64,000 nucleotides of DNA from Trichormus sp. M33_DOE_039 (GTDB lineage Bacteria; Cyanobacteriota; Cyanobacteriia; Cyanobacteriales; Nostocaceae). Where the stretch lies: NCBI GenBank assembly GCA_015296085.1, contig DVDT01000077.1, positions 1-64,000 on the forward strand, given 5' to 3'. Position 1 is the stretch's first letter, and every line of letters starts with the position of its first letter. The notes under the pieces are model-generated. The model ran no database searches. It was given only the letters and a program-made list of their open reading frames with translations, and was not told the DNA's origin. Positions 1 through 7,380 of the stretch are shown one piece after another. Position numbers and translations under genes: made by a program.

Positions 1-132
1 CAAGTGCGTTTAAGTTCTTTTCTCAAACTCCCTCGTCCTCCCAAGAAGAAAAAAGCTCCTCCTGTGTATGATCCTCGTCATCCACACGTCTCAACTGCCA
101 AGCTCTTAGCTCAGGCAAAAAAGTCACCTTGA
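1..132 (+). CDS. C-terminal fragment of an unidentified protein
   Basis: The first frame is open from the window edge to a TGA at 130-132 and gives 43 residues. The peptide has a proline/lysine-rich stretch (RPPKKKKAPP) followed by YDPRHPHVSTAKLLAQAKK, a composition that looks like a basic protein tail rather than random sequence. The start and most of the gene lie outside the window, so no family can be assigned. It converges on glpK across an octamer repeat. It could still be a chance open frame. Confidence 0.4.
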   Translation, partial: QVRLSSFLKLPRPPKKKKAPPVYDPRHPHVSTAKLLAQAKKSP

Positions 133-142
133 CAGGGCTACC

Positions 143-214
143 CTACACCCCTACACCCCTACACCCCTACACCCCTACACCCCTACATCCCTACACCCCT
201 ATACCCCCACACCC
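143..214. repeat. Octamer tandem repeat CTACACCC (9 units)
   Basis: Nine contiguous 8-bp units, mostly CTACACCC with a few single-base variants, fill this stretch. It is one of the short tandemly repeated repeats common in Nostoc-type genomes. The minus-strand glpK reading frame ends inside it, so the last residues of GlpK (GVGV) and its stop codon are encoded by repeat DNA. The same octamer family recurs near 7234 and 18168. Confidence 0.9.
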
Positions 215-1707
215 CACTCTAGAGTACGTTTTACAGCTTGTCTCCAAGTAGCAAAGTGATGTGTGTCTGCGCTTGGTTCAAATATGCGGTCAATTTGTCG
301 TTGGTTGACTAATGCTCTATAACTATCCCAAAATCCTACAGCTAAACCTGCGGCAAAGGCTGCACCTTGGACGGTGGTGTCGCGCATGATGGGACGTTCT
401 ACGGGTATTCCTAACACGTCGGCTTGGAACTGCATCAAAAAATTATTCTCGCAAGCACCACCATCTACAATTAAACGCTGCATGGGATGACTACTAGAGG
501 CGTTGATGGCTTGTACTACTTCTACCACTTGATAGGCGATCGCTTCTAATACAGCTCTGACTAAATGCTGGGGTTGGACGCTGGCGGTGATTCCTAAAAA
601 TGCGCCTCTGGCGGTCATATCCCAGTAAGGTGCACCTAATCCACTGAAGGCTGGGACAAAGTAAACTCCGCCATTGTCTGGGACTTGAGTTGCCATTGTC
701 TCAGTTTCCGCAGCTGTTTTGATGAGTTTGAGTCCGTCACGCAACCATTGAATACAAGCACCACTAGTAAACATACTGCCTTCTAAGGCATAGCCGACAT
801 TTAAAGTTTGACTGGGATTGCTTTGTGTCCAAGCCACTGTGGAAATTAATTGATTTGGCGATCGCACTATCTCAGCCCCAGTGTGAGCCACTAAAAAGCT
901 ACCAGTACCGTATGTACATTTCATTAAACCGGGGCGATCGCAGCCATGACCAAATAAAGCCGCTTGCTGATCACCTAAAATAGCGGTAATGGGAATCGCT
1001 GCACCGAGTACATCAGCATCAGTAACGCCAAATTCTCCTAAACTGGGTTGAATTCTCGGCAATATCTGCGTCGGAATCTGGAAAATATCTAATAATCTCT
1101 CATCCCACTCACAGGTTTGGAGATTCATTAACATGGTGCGGCTAGCGTTGCTGTGGTCGGTGGCGTGGACTTTTCCGCCTGTGAGTTTCCATAGCACCCA
1201 AGTATCAATTGTGCCTGCCAGGACATTGTTCAAATCAACGCCTGTCATCTGATCTAAAAGCCATCGGAGTTTAGTTGCTGAGAAATAAGCATCAATAATT
1301 AAACCAGTGCGATCGTATATTTCCTGAGCATAGCCTTGCTGTTGTAATTGATTACACAAAGGAGCAGTGCGGCGGTCTTGCCAAACAATGGCTTTATGTA
1401 GTGGCTTCCCTGTGGTTTTATCCCAGAGTAAACAGGTTTCTCGTTGTACCGTCAGACCAATAGCAGCAATTTCCGATGGCGTAATTTGGGAGTGAGACAT
1501 TGCAGTTTTGATCACCCAACAAGCATCCTGCCAAATTTCTGCCGCGTCATGCTCCAACCATCCCGGTTGCGGATAATATTGTGTCAGTTCTTTATATGCC
1601 TGTCCGACGATTTTACCGTCAGCGTTAAAGATAAAAGCCCGGTTGCCTGTCGTCCCCAAATCCAACGCTAAGATGTACCTTGATGATGTGCTGGTCAATG
1701 TCTGCAT
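199..1707 (-). CDS. glpK: Glycerol kinase
   Basis: ATP-dependent glycerol kinase (FGGY family), which converts glycerol to sn-glycerol 3-phosphate in the cytoplasm. The 502 residues match the usual length. The N-terminal nucleotide-binding signature is LALDLGTTGNR (residues 13-23); most glycerol kinases have TTSSR here, so G21/N22 are a variation. Other family landmarks are PGWLEHD, LTVQRET, ILGDQQAALFGHGC, CTYGTGSF, AFSGLGAPYWD and VDGGACENN near residue 415. The ATG at 1705-1707 is preceded by a GGGAGA ribosome-binding site. The C-terminus runs into an octamer repeat, so its last few residues are probably not conserved. A related sugar kinase is possible but less likely given the full motif set. 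Confidence 0.93.
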   Translation of the reverse strand: MQTLTSTSSRYILALDLGTTGNRAFIFNADGKIVGQAYKELTQYYPQPGWLEHDAAEIWQDACWVIKTAMSHSQITPSEIAAIGLTVQRETCLLWDKTTGKPLHKAIVWQDRRTAPLCNQLQQQGYAQEIYDRTGLIIDAYFSATKLRWLLDQMTGVDLNNVLAGTIDTWVLWKLTGGKVHATDHSNASRTMLMNLQTCEWDERLLDIFQIPTQILPRIQPSLGEFGVTDADVLGAAIPITAILGDQQAALFGHGCDRPGLMKCTYGTGSFLVAHTGAEIVRSPNQLISTVAWTQSNPSQTLNVGYALEGSMFTSGACIQWLRDGLKLIKTAAETETMATQVPDNGGVYFVPAFSGLGAPYWDMTARGAFLGITASVQPQHLVRAVLEAIAYQVVEVVQAINASSSHPMQRLIVDGGACENNFLMQFQADVLGIPVERPIMRDTTVQGAAFAAGLAVGFWDSYRALVNQRQIDRIFEPSADTHHFATWRQAVKRTLEWGVGV

Positions 1708-1741
1708 TCTCCCTTGAGGGAATTCAAAATTTTAAGAATTA

Positions 1742-2446
1742 CTATAACTCGTCAGGGTTCACTCCTAATTCTCTCAGTTTTGCGGCTAAGAGTTGCGATC
1801 GCTCCCATCCAGTCAGCAGCAGATTACCTCGATTATCCCACCAACGCAACCAAGGTAATTCTATATTTTGATACAGACCTTGCCAAATTCCCAACTCTAC
1901 ACCCATCGCCTCAATCGGATAATGTCCGCGTTCATTAGCTGGTAACAATTCATAATTACCATGTACTAATTGATATATCTCTACGCTGGCTTTTTTTACT
2001 TCATAAATGCCATAGTAAGGCACTCTAATTGCTTGTTCATAAACCCAAAATTTCCCTGTAATTGGTGTTTTGTCTCGTTCTTCTGTTCCGTTTCCAGAGA
2101 CAAATTCCAGCACAATTAAAGGTGCAACATATTCTTGCCACAATACATAAGAACGACGGAACTGACCGTTTAAAGTTGGTGGTACATTCGGGACATAAAA
2201 CCAATCTGGTGCTTCTGCACCTTTTTCCGGTGGTTCTGTCATCCGCCAATAAATACCGCTATCTTGACCAATGCAATATTGTCCGTCAGGATGTAATTTC
2301 TGCAAAATTGGTTCAATGGAGTCGGTGAGTAATACACTTTGAGGATGTTCTTGCAGATTTTTCACAAATGTCCCGTCGGATTCTGGTAGTTGCGTATGGT
2401 CTGGTAGGGTTGATTTAACGTCTAACGGTGTTTGGGCTGAGGTCAT
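1742..2446 (-). CDS. Uma2 family (DUF820) PD-(D/E)xK-like protein
   Basis: 234-residue member of the Uma2/DUF820 family, restriction-endonuclease-fold proteins greatly expanded in cyanobacteria and of unsettled function. The visible core is APDWFYVPNVPP (the acidic strand region), PLIVLEFVSGNGTEER (the E-x-V strand) and GKFWVYEQAIRVPYYGIYEV, where the Lys/Tyr helix and PYY motif replace the more common KxxxYxxxGVxEYW. A C-terminal extension of about 60 residues (QGLYQNIELPWLRWWDNRGN) is typical of the long Uma2 subgroup. It lies directly downstream of the divergent repeat region and on the same strand as glpK, 34 bp away, with no functional link apparent. Confidence 0.8.
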   Translation of the reverse strand: MTSAQTPLDVKSTLPDHTQLPESDGTFVKNLQEHPQSVLLTDSIEPILQKLHPDGQYCIGQDSGIYWRMTEPPEKGAEAPDWFYVPNVPPTLNGQFRRSYVLWQEYVAPLIVLEFVSGNGTEERDKTPITGKFWVYEQAIRVPYYGIYEVKKASVEIYQLVHGNYELLPANERGHYPIEAMGVELGIWQGLYQNIELPWLRWWDNRGNLLLTGWERSQLLAAKLRELGVNPDEL

Positions 2447-2660
2447 GTTAACCTCCTAATATTGGGGGATTAATAATTAATATCGCATTTTTCGTAAGTT
2501 GGGAGCTTGAAAAAGCAGGGAAAGCAAAGGAAGCAGCAATACGGTTCAGTTAATGTCATTGCCAGCGTTGCGATCGCAATGACTGTAAATATTTTTGCTT
2601 ATTTACTTAAAAACTTTGTTTGTTTCTTTAAGCAAACCGTATTAGGAGACGTAGGGTAGG

Positions 2661-2765
2661 CTGACGTTGTTAATGTATCGCTTGACATTGCCAATGTATC
2701 GCTCGACATTGTTAATGTATCGACTGACATTGCCAATGTATCGACTGACATTGTTAATGTATTGA
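2661..2765. repeat. Tandem array of 21-bp units
   Basis: Five consecutive units of 20-21 bp share the pattern ACTGACATTGYYAATGTATYG. The centre of each alternates between CATTGCCAATG and CATTGTTAATG, so each unit is itself a small dyad (CATTG...CAATG or CATTG...TAATG). A sixth unit continues at 2938-2958, after the MITE. Units touch without spacers, so this is not a CRISPR array. It may be a protein-binding array or a neutral satellite. Confidence 0.85.
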
Positions 2766-2768
2766 CTG

Positions 2769-2933
2769 GACTTTTCACGGGATCTGAAAAACCCCTCTCC
2801 AAACCTCTCCCCGAAGCGGAGAGAGGCTTTGAATGTTCCCCCTTCCCTGTCTTCGACACGCTGCGCGAACGTAGGGAAGGGGGTTAGGGGGTTAGGTTCC
2901 AAGTTTACTTTTCCACATAACGTGAAAAGTCAG
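2769..2933. mobile_element. MITE-like element, copy 1
   Basis: A 165-bp non-coding element with terminal inverted repeats, GACTTTTCACG on the left and CGTGAAAAGTCAG on the right, flanked by the 8-bp direct repeat ATTGACTG (2761-2768 and 2934-2941). Inside are long pyrimidine/purine hairpin arms (CCCCTCTCCAAACCTCTCCCC, GGGAAGGGGGTTAGG) and a second palindrome around CGACACGCTGCGCGAACG. A sequence-related copy lies at 36503-36649. It interrupts the 21-bp array, so it inserted after the array formed. Confidence 0.8.
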
Positions 2934-3097
2934 ATTGACTGACATTGCTAATGTATTGACGTGTAAAAATTAATTTACTCTACAGGCGTGACAACTCTAA
3001 AAAACTTCTGTGTACACCGTAGCTATGAATCATCCCCAACTAGGGAAACATACTATAATCGGTGAACAGCGTCATTTATCTCACTTTTCAACCCAAA

Positions 3098-4780
3098 ATG
3101 GCAGAGGTATCGCCCAAGGTATTCATTTCCTACTCACACAACGACGAACCCCTGAAAAATGAACTTATTAAACACCTAAGTATCTTAAAACGGGAGAAGG
3201 TGATTTCTATATGGCATGACCGTGAGTTATCGCCCGGAACAGAGTGGGATAAACAAATTAACGACAATCTGAAAATTGCTGATATCATTCTGCTTCTCGT
3301 CAGTTCAGACTTTATTGCTTCTGAATATTGCTGGGGTGTGGAAGTTGAGATAGCAATAGCACGTCATAACGCTGGAGATGCTCGCGTTATTCCTGTTATT
3401 CTCAGAAGTGTGATGTGGCAATCAGCACCGTTTGCAAAACTGCAAGCTTTGCCCACAAATGCTAAACCCGTTAAATCTTGGACGCATGAAGATGATGCGT
3501 TTACTAATATCACTGAGGGTATTCGGGATGCTGCTAAAGATTTAATTAGAGAACGTCAAAAAAAACAAGCACTAGCAAATAAAGAAGCAGCTTTAGCTCA
3601 ATATCGTCAAATGGCGGATAAATTTGCCTCTGATGGCGAAATTTCTATGGCGGAGTCTTTTATATTGCAAGATGAGCAAAAAAGGCTGGGATTAACAGAC
3701 CAAGAAGCTGAGAGTATCAGAGAGCAAGTTTTAGAGCCTTATGGAATCTATAAAGAAAATCTCGACAAGTATCGGCAATTTTTTACGCAGTTGGTAGAGG
3801 CGCAAGGATATCCACTGGGGGAAAAAGCTAAAGGTGAATTACACACAGTGCAGGCTCACTATCGACTGAAAAATGAAGATATAGCCCGTATAGAGCAAGA
3901 ACAAGAGGAGATAGAGCAGCAAAATCAATCTCAGTGGTTTGAGTTTAAAACCGCTACAGTAACTGTAAGATCAGGAACATCTTGTATAGTTAATTACAGC
4001 AAAGGTAAAGCCAGGTTCTTCACTGAATATCTAGGTGATGGTGTCAATCTAGAAATGGTGGCTATTCCTGGTGGTCAGTTTCTCATGGGTTCGCCGGAAA
4101 GTGAAGCAGACCGAGACAGTGATGAAAGCCCCCAGCACCATGTAAAGATTCAACCTTTTTTTATGGGGAAATTTCCTGTTACTCAAGCCCAATGGCGAGT
4201 GGTTGCTGGTTGGGATAAGGTAAATATTGATTTAGAATCTGATCCCTCTTATTTTAAAGGAAATAATCGTCCTGTAGAGTGTGTATCATGGGATGATGCT
4301 GTAGAGTTTTGTAGTCGCTTATCGAGAAAGACTAATAAAACCTATCGCTTACCCAGTGAAGCGGAATGGGAATACGCCTGTAGAGCCGGAACGACTACGC
4401 CGTTTTGCTTTGGTGAAACTATCACCACTGACCTAGCGAATTATGATGGTAACTATACTTATGGCGCAGGCTCAACGGGTGAATATCGTCAACAAACAAC
4501 CGATGTAGGAAATTTTCCAGCTAATTTGTTTGGTTTATACGATTTGCATGGTAATATATGGGAATGGTGCGAAGATGTTTGGCATGATAGCTATAATTGT
4601 GCGCCAGCAGATGGAAGCGCATGGATGAGTGGTAGCAATAATAAATACAAGCTGCTGCGCGGTGGTTCGTGGAACCACCTTCCGGGGTTCTGTCGCTCGG
4701 CGGAGCGCGACGGGTTCGCGCGCGACTATATGAACTACGACGTGGGTTTTCGGGTTATGATTGCCGTTCTCAGGACTTAG
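3098..4780 (+). CDS. TIR domain - formylglycine-generating-enzyme-like (FGE-sulfatase) fusion, likely DGR target
   Basis: 560-residue two-domain protein. The N-terminus is a TIR domain (about residues 5-140): KVFISYSHND, WHDRELSPGTEWDKQI, and SSDFIASEYC with nearby glutamates where bacterial TIR NADases keep their catalytic Glu. A charged helical linker follows. The C-terminal 240 residues form an FGE-sulfatase/C-type-lectin fold: PGGQFLMGSPESE, VTQAQWRV, PVECVSWDDAVEFC, YRLPSEAEWEYACRAGT, DLHGNIWEWCEDV, LLRGGSW and VGFRVM. The last 40 codons are unusually GC-rich and have the layout of a diversity-generating-retroelement variable region. The ATG at 3098 is preferred over a GTG at 3062, since SPKVFISYS begins the fold; neither has a good ribosome-binding site. 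The likely role is ligand-binding TIR signalling or defence rather than sulfatase maturation. Confidence 0.88.
   Translation: MAEVSPKVFISYSHNDEPLKNELIKHLSILKREKVISIWHDRELSPGTEWDKQINDNLKIADIILLLVSSDFIASEYCWGVEVEIAIARHNAGDARVIPVILRSVMWQSAPFAKLQALPTNAKPVKSWTHEDDAFTNITEGIRDAAKDLIRERQKKQALANKEAALAQYRQMADKFASDGEISMAESFILQDEQKRLGLTDQEAESIREQVLEPYGIYKENLDKYRQFFTQLVEAQGYPLGEKAKGELHTVQAHYRLKNEDIARIEQEQEEIEQQNQSQWFEFKTATVTVRSGTSCIVNYSKGKARFFTEYLGDGVNLEMVAIPGGQFLMGSPESEADRDSDESPQHHVKIQPFFMGKFPVTQAQWRVVAGWDKVNIDLESDPSYFKGNNRPVECVSWDDAVEFCSRLSRKTNKTYRLPSEAEWEYACRAGTTTPFCFGETITTDLANYDGNYTYGAGSTGEYRQQTTDVGNFPANLFGLYDLHGNIWEWCEDVWHDSYNCAPADGSAWMSGSNNKYKLLRGGSWNHLPGFCRSAERDGFARDYMNYDVGFRVMIAVLRT
4653..4765 (+). 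other. Putative DGR variable region (VR) with 3' constant end
   Basis: By hand count about 65% of the 98 bases from 4656 are G or C, against AT-rich surroundings. The encoded peptide keeps the DGR/CLec frame RGGSW-N-x2-P-x2-CRSA-x-R...NYDVGFRV. Residues at the positions usually varied (H, L, G, F, E, D, G, F, A, D, Y, M, Y, D) have codons such as CAC, CTT, GGG, TTC, GAC, TAT, ATG and TAC. All of these can be derived from adenine-containing template codons (AAC, AAT, AGG, AAG) by changing only A positions. No template repeat or reverse transcriptase is in the window. Confidence 0.65.
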
Positions 4781-4781
4781 G

Positions 4782-5214
4782 CTAGCCCTTTACACTTTTG
4801 CCCTCTGCGCTGTTTTCTTCTGCCTTCACCCAATTCTCTAAATTCAAACCCTGCACTCTCACTAAATCAGCATCATTAGAAACTAAAATTAAACCGCGTG
4901 TCATTGCTGTAGCTGCAATCAAGATATCTGCGTCTTCTAGACGATGTCCCCTCATTAACTTGAATCTTGCAGGCAGTTTCGAGAATTGCTATATCATCTA
5001 TGAATAGAACTTTATAGCTTTCACAGAATTGATTAAAATCTACTAGTTGTCTTGTTGCGTTAACAGCTAAAAGTCCTCGCTTTATCTCATAGTAAGTTAT
5101 GCAGCTAATAAAAACATTTTGCTTAAGACGACGAACTTCTCGAAGCTTTTTGTCTACAATTATGTTTTTCTTGAGAATGTAAGTAACTATATTGGTATCC
5201 AGTAAATAAGTCAC
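4782..5214 (-). pseudogene. PIN-domain toxin (VapC family), frameshifted
   Basis: The frame from ATG at 5214 begins as a PIN-domain ribonuclease (MTYLLDTNIVTYILK, with the first catalytic Asp, then CITYYEIKRGL with the conserved Glu). Near 4968 it leaves the family and reads a nonsense arginine-rich tail to a stop at 4876. The neighbouring frame from that point restores the rest of the fold: RGHRLEDADILIAATAMTRG, then LILVSNDADLVRV, ending at TAG 4782-4784. One extra A, or loss of two bases, around GTTAATGAGG would explain it. The downstream half carries the remaining acidic active-site residues, so the gene is probably inactive unless the shift is a sequencing error. Its start lies 5 bp after the partner gene, a toxin-antitoxin arrangement. 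Confidence 0.8.
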
Positions 5215-5219
5215 TTTGT

Positions 5220-5513
5220 TTATTTACCTTCTACAGCCGCATCAAAAATTGCAATTTGCTCAGGTGTTAAATCATTAAGTGTACCTGAAACAGCTTCTAA
5301 AACTAGAATACTATTAATTCTTTCTGTTAAATCATCATCTGTAATAGCGTGCATTTCTTCCGAAGTGAACTTCTCAAAAAGTTCCACTAACATTGCTATC
5401 ATTTCTTGTTTATTTAATCTGACTAAATATAAACTATTGCCTTGAAATAATTTGTCTACAATTGACTCTATCCGGTTAGTTAGATATTGAAGATAATTCG
5501 TTACTTCTGGCAT
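5220..5513 (-). CDS. Small protein upstream of PIN toxin, possible antitoxin
   Basis: 97-residue acidic, helical protein (MPEVTNYLQYLTNRIESIVDKLF...). I do not recognise a DNA-binding motif such as AbrB or RHH. It ends 5 bp before the PIN start on the same strand, which is where an antitoxin normally sits, so that role is inferred from position only. The ATG at 5511-5513 is chosen because AGAGGT precedes it by 5 nt; an upstream start (MYKSEVT) would place this ribosome-binding site inside the gene. If the toxin is dead, this would be a surviving solo partner. Confidence 0.65.
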   Translation of the reverse strand: MPEVTNYLQYLTNRIESIVDKLFQGNSLYLVRLNKQEMIAMLVELFEKFTSEEMHAITDDDLTERINSILVLEAVSGTLNDLTPEQIAIFDAAVEGK

Positions 5514-5875
5514 AGTTACCTCTGATTTATACAATTGTCAAGTCAATTATAAACTTTTAATGGAGAGTCTAGTGTGATCGCCTACGCGACAAATACCCTT
5601 GACATAAGTTCTTAGAATAGTAGAATCTACAACTAAGTAAAAATCATCGCCACATAGCTAACTCGTGCGGAAACATGAAAATTCTGCGCGGTTTCCATCA
5701 AAATCCATTCGGTTAACCAAATTCCGAGTTAGGATTATTGATTAGCGATGCTTTGATTCAATATCGAGTTCAATTTTTGAGATTTTATGGACAAAAGTCC
5801 ACCAGACGGCAGTATTATCCTCCTCTAAGCTGGCGAGGTTCTCCCAGCGCGGGGGAGACTCTAGGAGGTACTATA
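5514..5875. other. Intergenic region upstream of mgtE
   Basis: No supported gene lies here. Several short open stretches exist but show no family motif. A pyrimidine-rich arm (CCTCCTCTAAG, about 5819) and a partly complementary GGGGGAGACTCTAGGAGG (about 5852-5869) could pair and mask the mgtE ribosome-binding site. No recognised Mg2+ riboswitch consensus was identified. Confidence 0.4.
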
Positions 5876-7228
5876 ATGCTCATACAGGACATTCGCAATT
5901 CGTCCATTGATATTGCTGATTTGAACCAGCTGAAATGGGAATTAAATCGTCTGCCACCTGTTGATGTGGGAGAATATATTGCACAATTACCTGAAAAACA
6001 ACGGGCGATCGCGTTTCGTTTACTCAACAAAGATCAGGCAATTGACGTATTTGAATATTTGCCAACAGAAATTCAGGAAGAACTGATCAATTCTCTACAT
6101 GATACCCAAGTCGTGCAATTGGTAGAGGCGATGAGTCCTGATGAACGGGCAGAATTGTTTGATGAATTACCCGCTGTAGTCATCAAAAAGCTATTACGAG
6201 AACTGAGTCCTGAACAACGGCAAGCTACAGCCACGATTCTCGGTTATCCCGAAGGCACAGCCGGAAGGATTATGACGACAGAATATGTGCGCTTGCGGGA
6301 GGGTTTGACTGTAGGTGAAGCCCTCAGTAAGATTCGCCGCCAGGATGAGGACAAAGAAACAATTTACTATGCTTACGTCACAGATGATAACCGTAAGCTA
6401 GGGCGGGTGGTGTCATTGCGACAGTTGTTGTTTACTTTCCCCGAAGTTTTGATTCGGGATATCGCCAGCGATCGCGTCATCAAAGTAAAAACTGATACCC
6501 CCCAAGAAGAAGTCGCCCAAGTCATGAAACGCTATGACTTAATCGCTATCCCTGTGGTAGATCGGGAAGATCGGTTAGTCGGCATTATTACCATTGATGA
6601 TATCGTCGATGTTTTAGAAGAAGAAGCGACAGAAGACTTCCAAAGATTGGCAGGTGGTAGCGGTGATGAAGAGGCCTTATCCCCCGCCCTTATTACCATT
6701 CGCAAGCGTTTGCCTTGGCTGTTGGGGATTATGGCATTGTATATTGGTGCAGCCAGTGCGATCGCGCCTTTTCAATCGGTAATTTCGGCTGTGCCAGTAT
6801 TAGCTGTGATTATGCCCATCTTTTCTAACACAGGCGGCACTGTCGGAATTCAAGCCCTCACAGTGACGATTCGGGGTTTAGGGGTAGGAGAAGTCACACC
6901 CAAAGATACGATGAAAATACTCCGTAAAGAAATTTTTGCAGGCTTAGGCACAGCTATAGTATTAGCGTTAACCATGTTTGCCCTGTCTCTCATTTGGGCT
7001 AGACCCCAGGAAAGATGGGTAGCCTTAATTGCCGGTGTAGTCATGGCAACTAATACAATGGTAGCCGTAACCCTTGGAACTCTCTTGCCAATGGCTTTAA
7101 AACGCCTCAAGCTAGATCCCGCCCTCATGAGTGGCCCTTTAGTCACCACCATGTTAGATACAATTGGATTCTTAACTTTCCTCACCATGATCTCGGTAGC
7201 ATTGAAAGTTTTTAATTTACCCACCTAA
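5876..7228 (+). CDS. mgtE: Magnesium transporter MgtE
   Basis: 450-residue Mg2+ channel/transporter of the inner membrane. The order is an acidic helical N-domain, two CBS domains (about residues 130-255, including GRIMTTEYVRL and VVDREDRLVGIITIDDIVDVLEEEA), the plug linker, then five hydrophobic segments. The pore region reads MPIFSNTGGTVGIQALTVT and the last segments DPALMSGPLVTTMLDTIGF, both classical MgtE landmarks. Start: ATG 5876-5878 with AGGAGGT 5 nt upstream; the frame is open 46 codons further but has no homology there. In known MgtE proteins the N and CBS domains sense cytosolic Mg2+ and close the pore. Confidence 0.93.
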   Translation: MLIQDIRNSSIDIADLNQLKWELNRLPPVDVGEYIAQLPEKQRAIAFRLLNKDQAIDVFEYLPTEIQEELINSLHDTQVVQLVEAMSPDERAELFDELPAVVIKKLLRELSPEQRQATATILGYPEGTAGRIMTTEYVRLREGLTVGEALSKIRRQDEDKETIYYAYVTDDNRKLGRVVSLRQLLFTFPEVLIRDIASDRVIKVKTDTPQEEVAQVMKRYDLIAIPVVDREDRLVGIITIDDIVDVLEEEATEDFQRLAGGSGDEEALSPALITIRKRLPWLLGIMALYIGAASAIAPFQSVISAVPVLAVIMPIFSNTGGTVGIQALTVTIRGLGVGEVTPKDTMKILRKEIFAGLGTAIVLALTMFALSLIWARPQERWVALIAGVVMATNTMVAVTLGTLLPMALKRLKLDPALMSGPLVTTMLDTIGFLTFLTMISVALKVFNLPT

Positions 7229-7233
7229 AAGAA

Positions 7234-7262
7234 GGGGTGTAGGGGTATAGGGGTGTAGGGGA
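7234..7262. repeat. Octamer repeat (GTGTAGGG/GTATAGGG)
   Basis: Three to four GGGTGTAG/GGGTATAG octamers directly follow the mgtE stop. This is the reverse-complement version of the 143-214 repeat. Confidence 0.85.
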
Positions 7263-7322
7263 GGCAGTTGCGTGGGCGGGTTTCCCGACTTGAGCAAACT
7301 GCCGTGTGTAAGAGAAATTTTA

Positions 7323-7379
7323 CCCCAATCCCCAGTCCCCAATCCCCAATCCCCAGTCCCCAATCCTCAGTCCCCAATC
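7323..7379. repeat. Heptamer repeat CCCCAAT/CCCCAGT abutting the pyrB start
   Basis: Eight contiguous 7-bp units, CCCCAAT or CCCCAGT (one TCCTCAGT variant), run up to the base before the pyrB ATG. The leader therefore contains no purine-rich ribosome-binding site on the plus strand. Confidence 0.9.
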
Positions 7380-7380
7380 T

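Larger units (their letters stand above)
2447..3061. other. Gene-free, repeat-rich intergenic region
   Basis: No credible gene lies here. The stretch holds an array of 21-bp units (2661-2765), a MITE-like element (2769-2933) and one further 21-bp unit after it. Open frames of about 86 codons across this region only translate the repeats (for example repeated VDTLTMS) and are not accepted. A TACTATAAT box at about 3051-3059 could be a -10 element for the plus-strand TIR-FGE gene. Confidence 0.6.

Noticed and set aside
1444-1671. Plus-strand frames antisense to glpK
   Set aside because: Shadows of the glpK frame with no independent support.
2599-2902. Open frames of about 86 codons on the minus strand with repeated VDTLTMS or NVSRYIN
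   Set aside because: They only translate the 21-bp tandem units and the MITE; no ribosome-binding site or family match.
2661-2958. CRISPR array
   Set aside because: The units are contiguous with no unique spacers and no cas gene is present.
3098-4780. Functional formylglycine-generating enzyme
   Set aside because: The FGE fold here is fused to TIR and ends in a DGR-like variable region, and no sulfatase is nearby; ligand binding is more likely.
5535-5875. Decayed transposase or Mg2+ riboswitch upstream of mgtE
   Set aside because: Fragments do not line up with any family I recognise, and no riboswitch core is evident.
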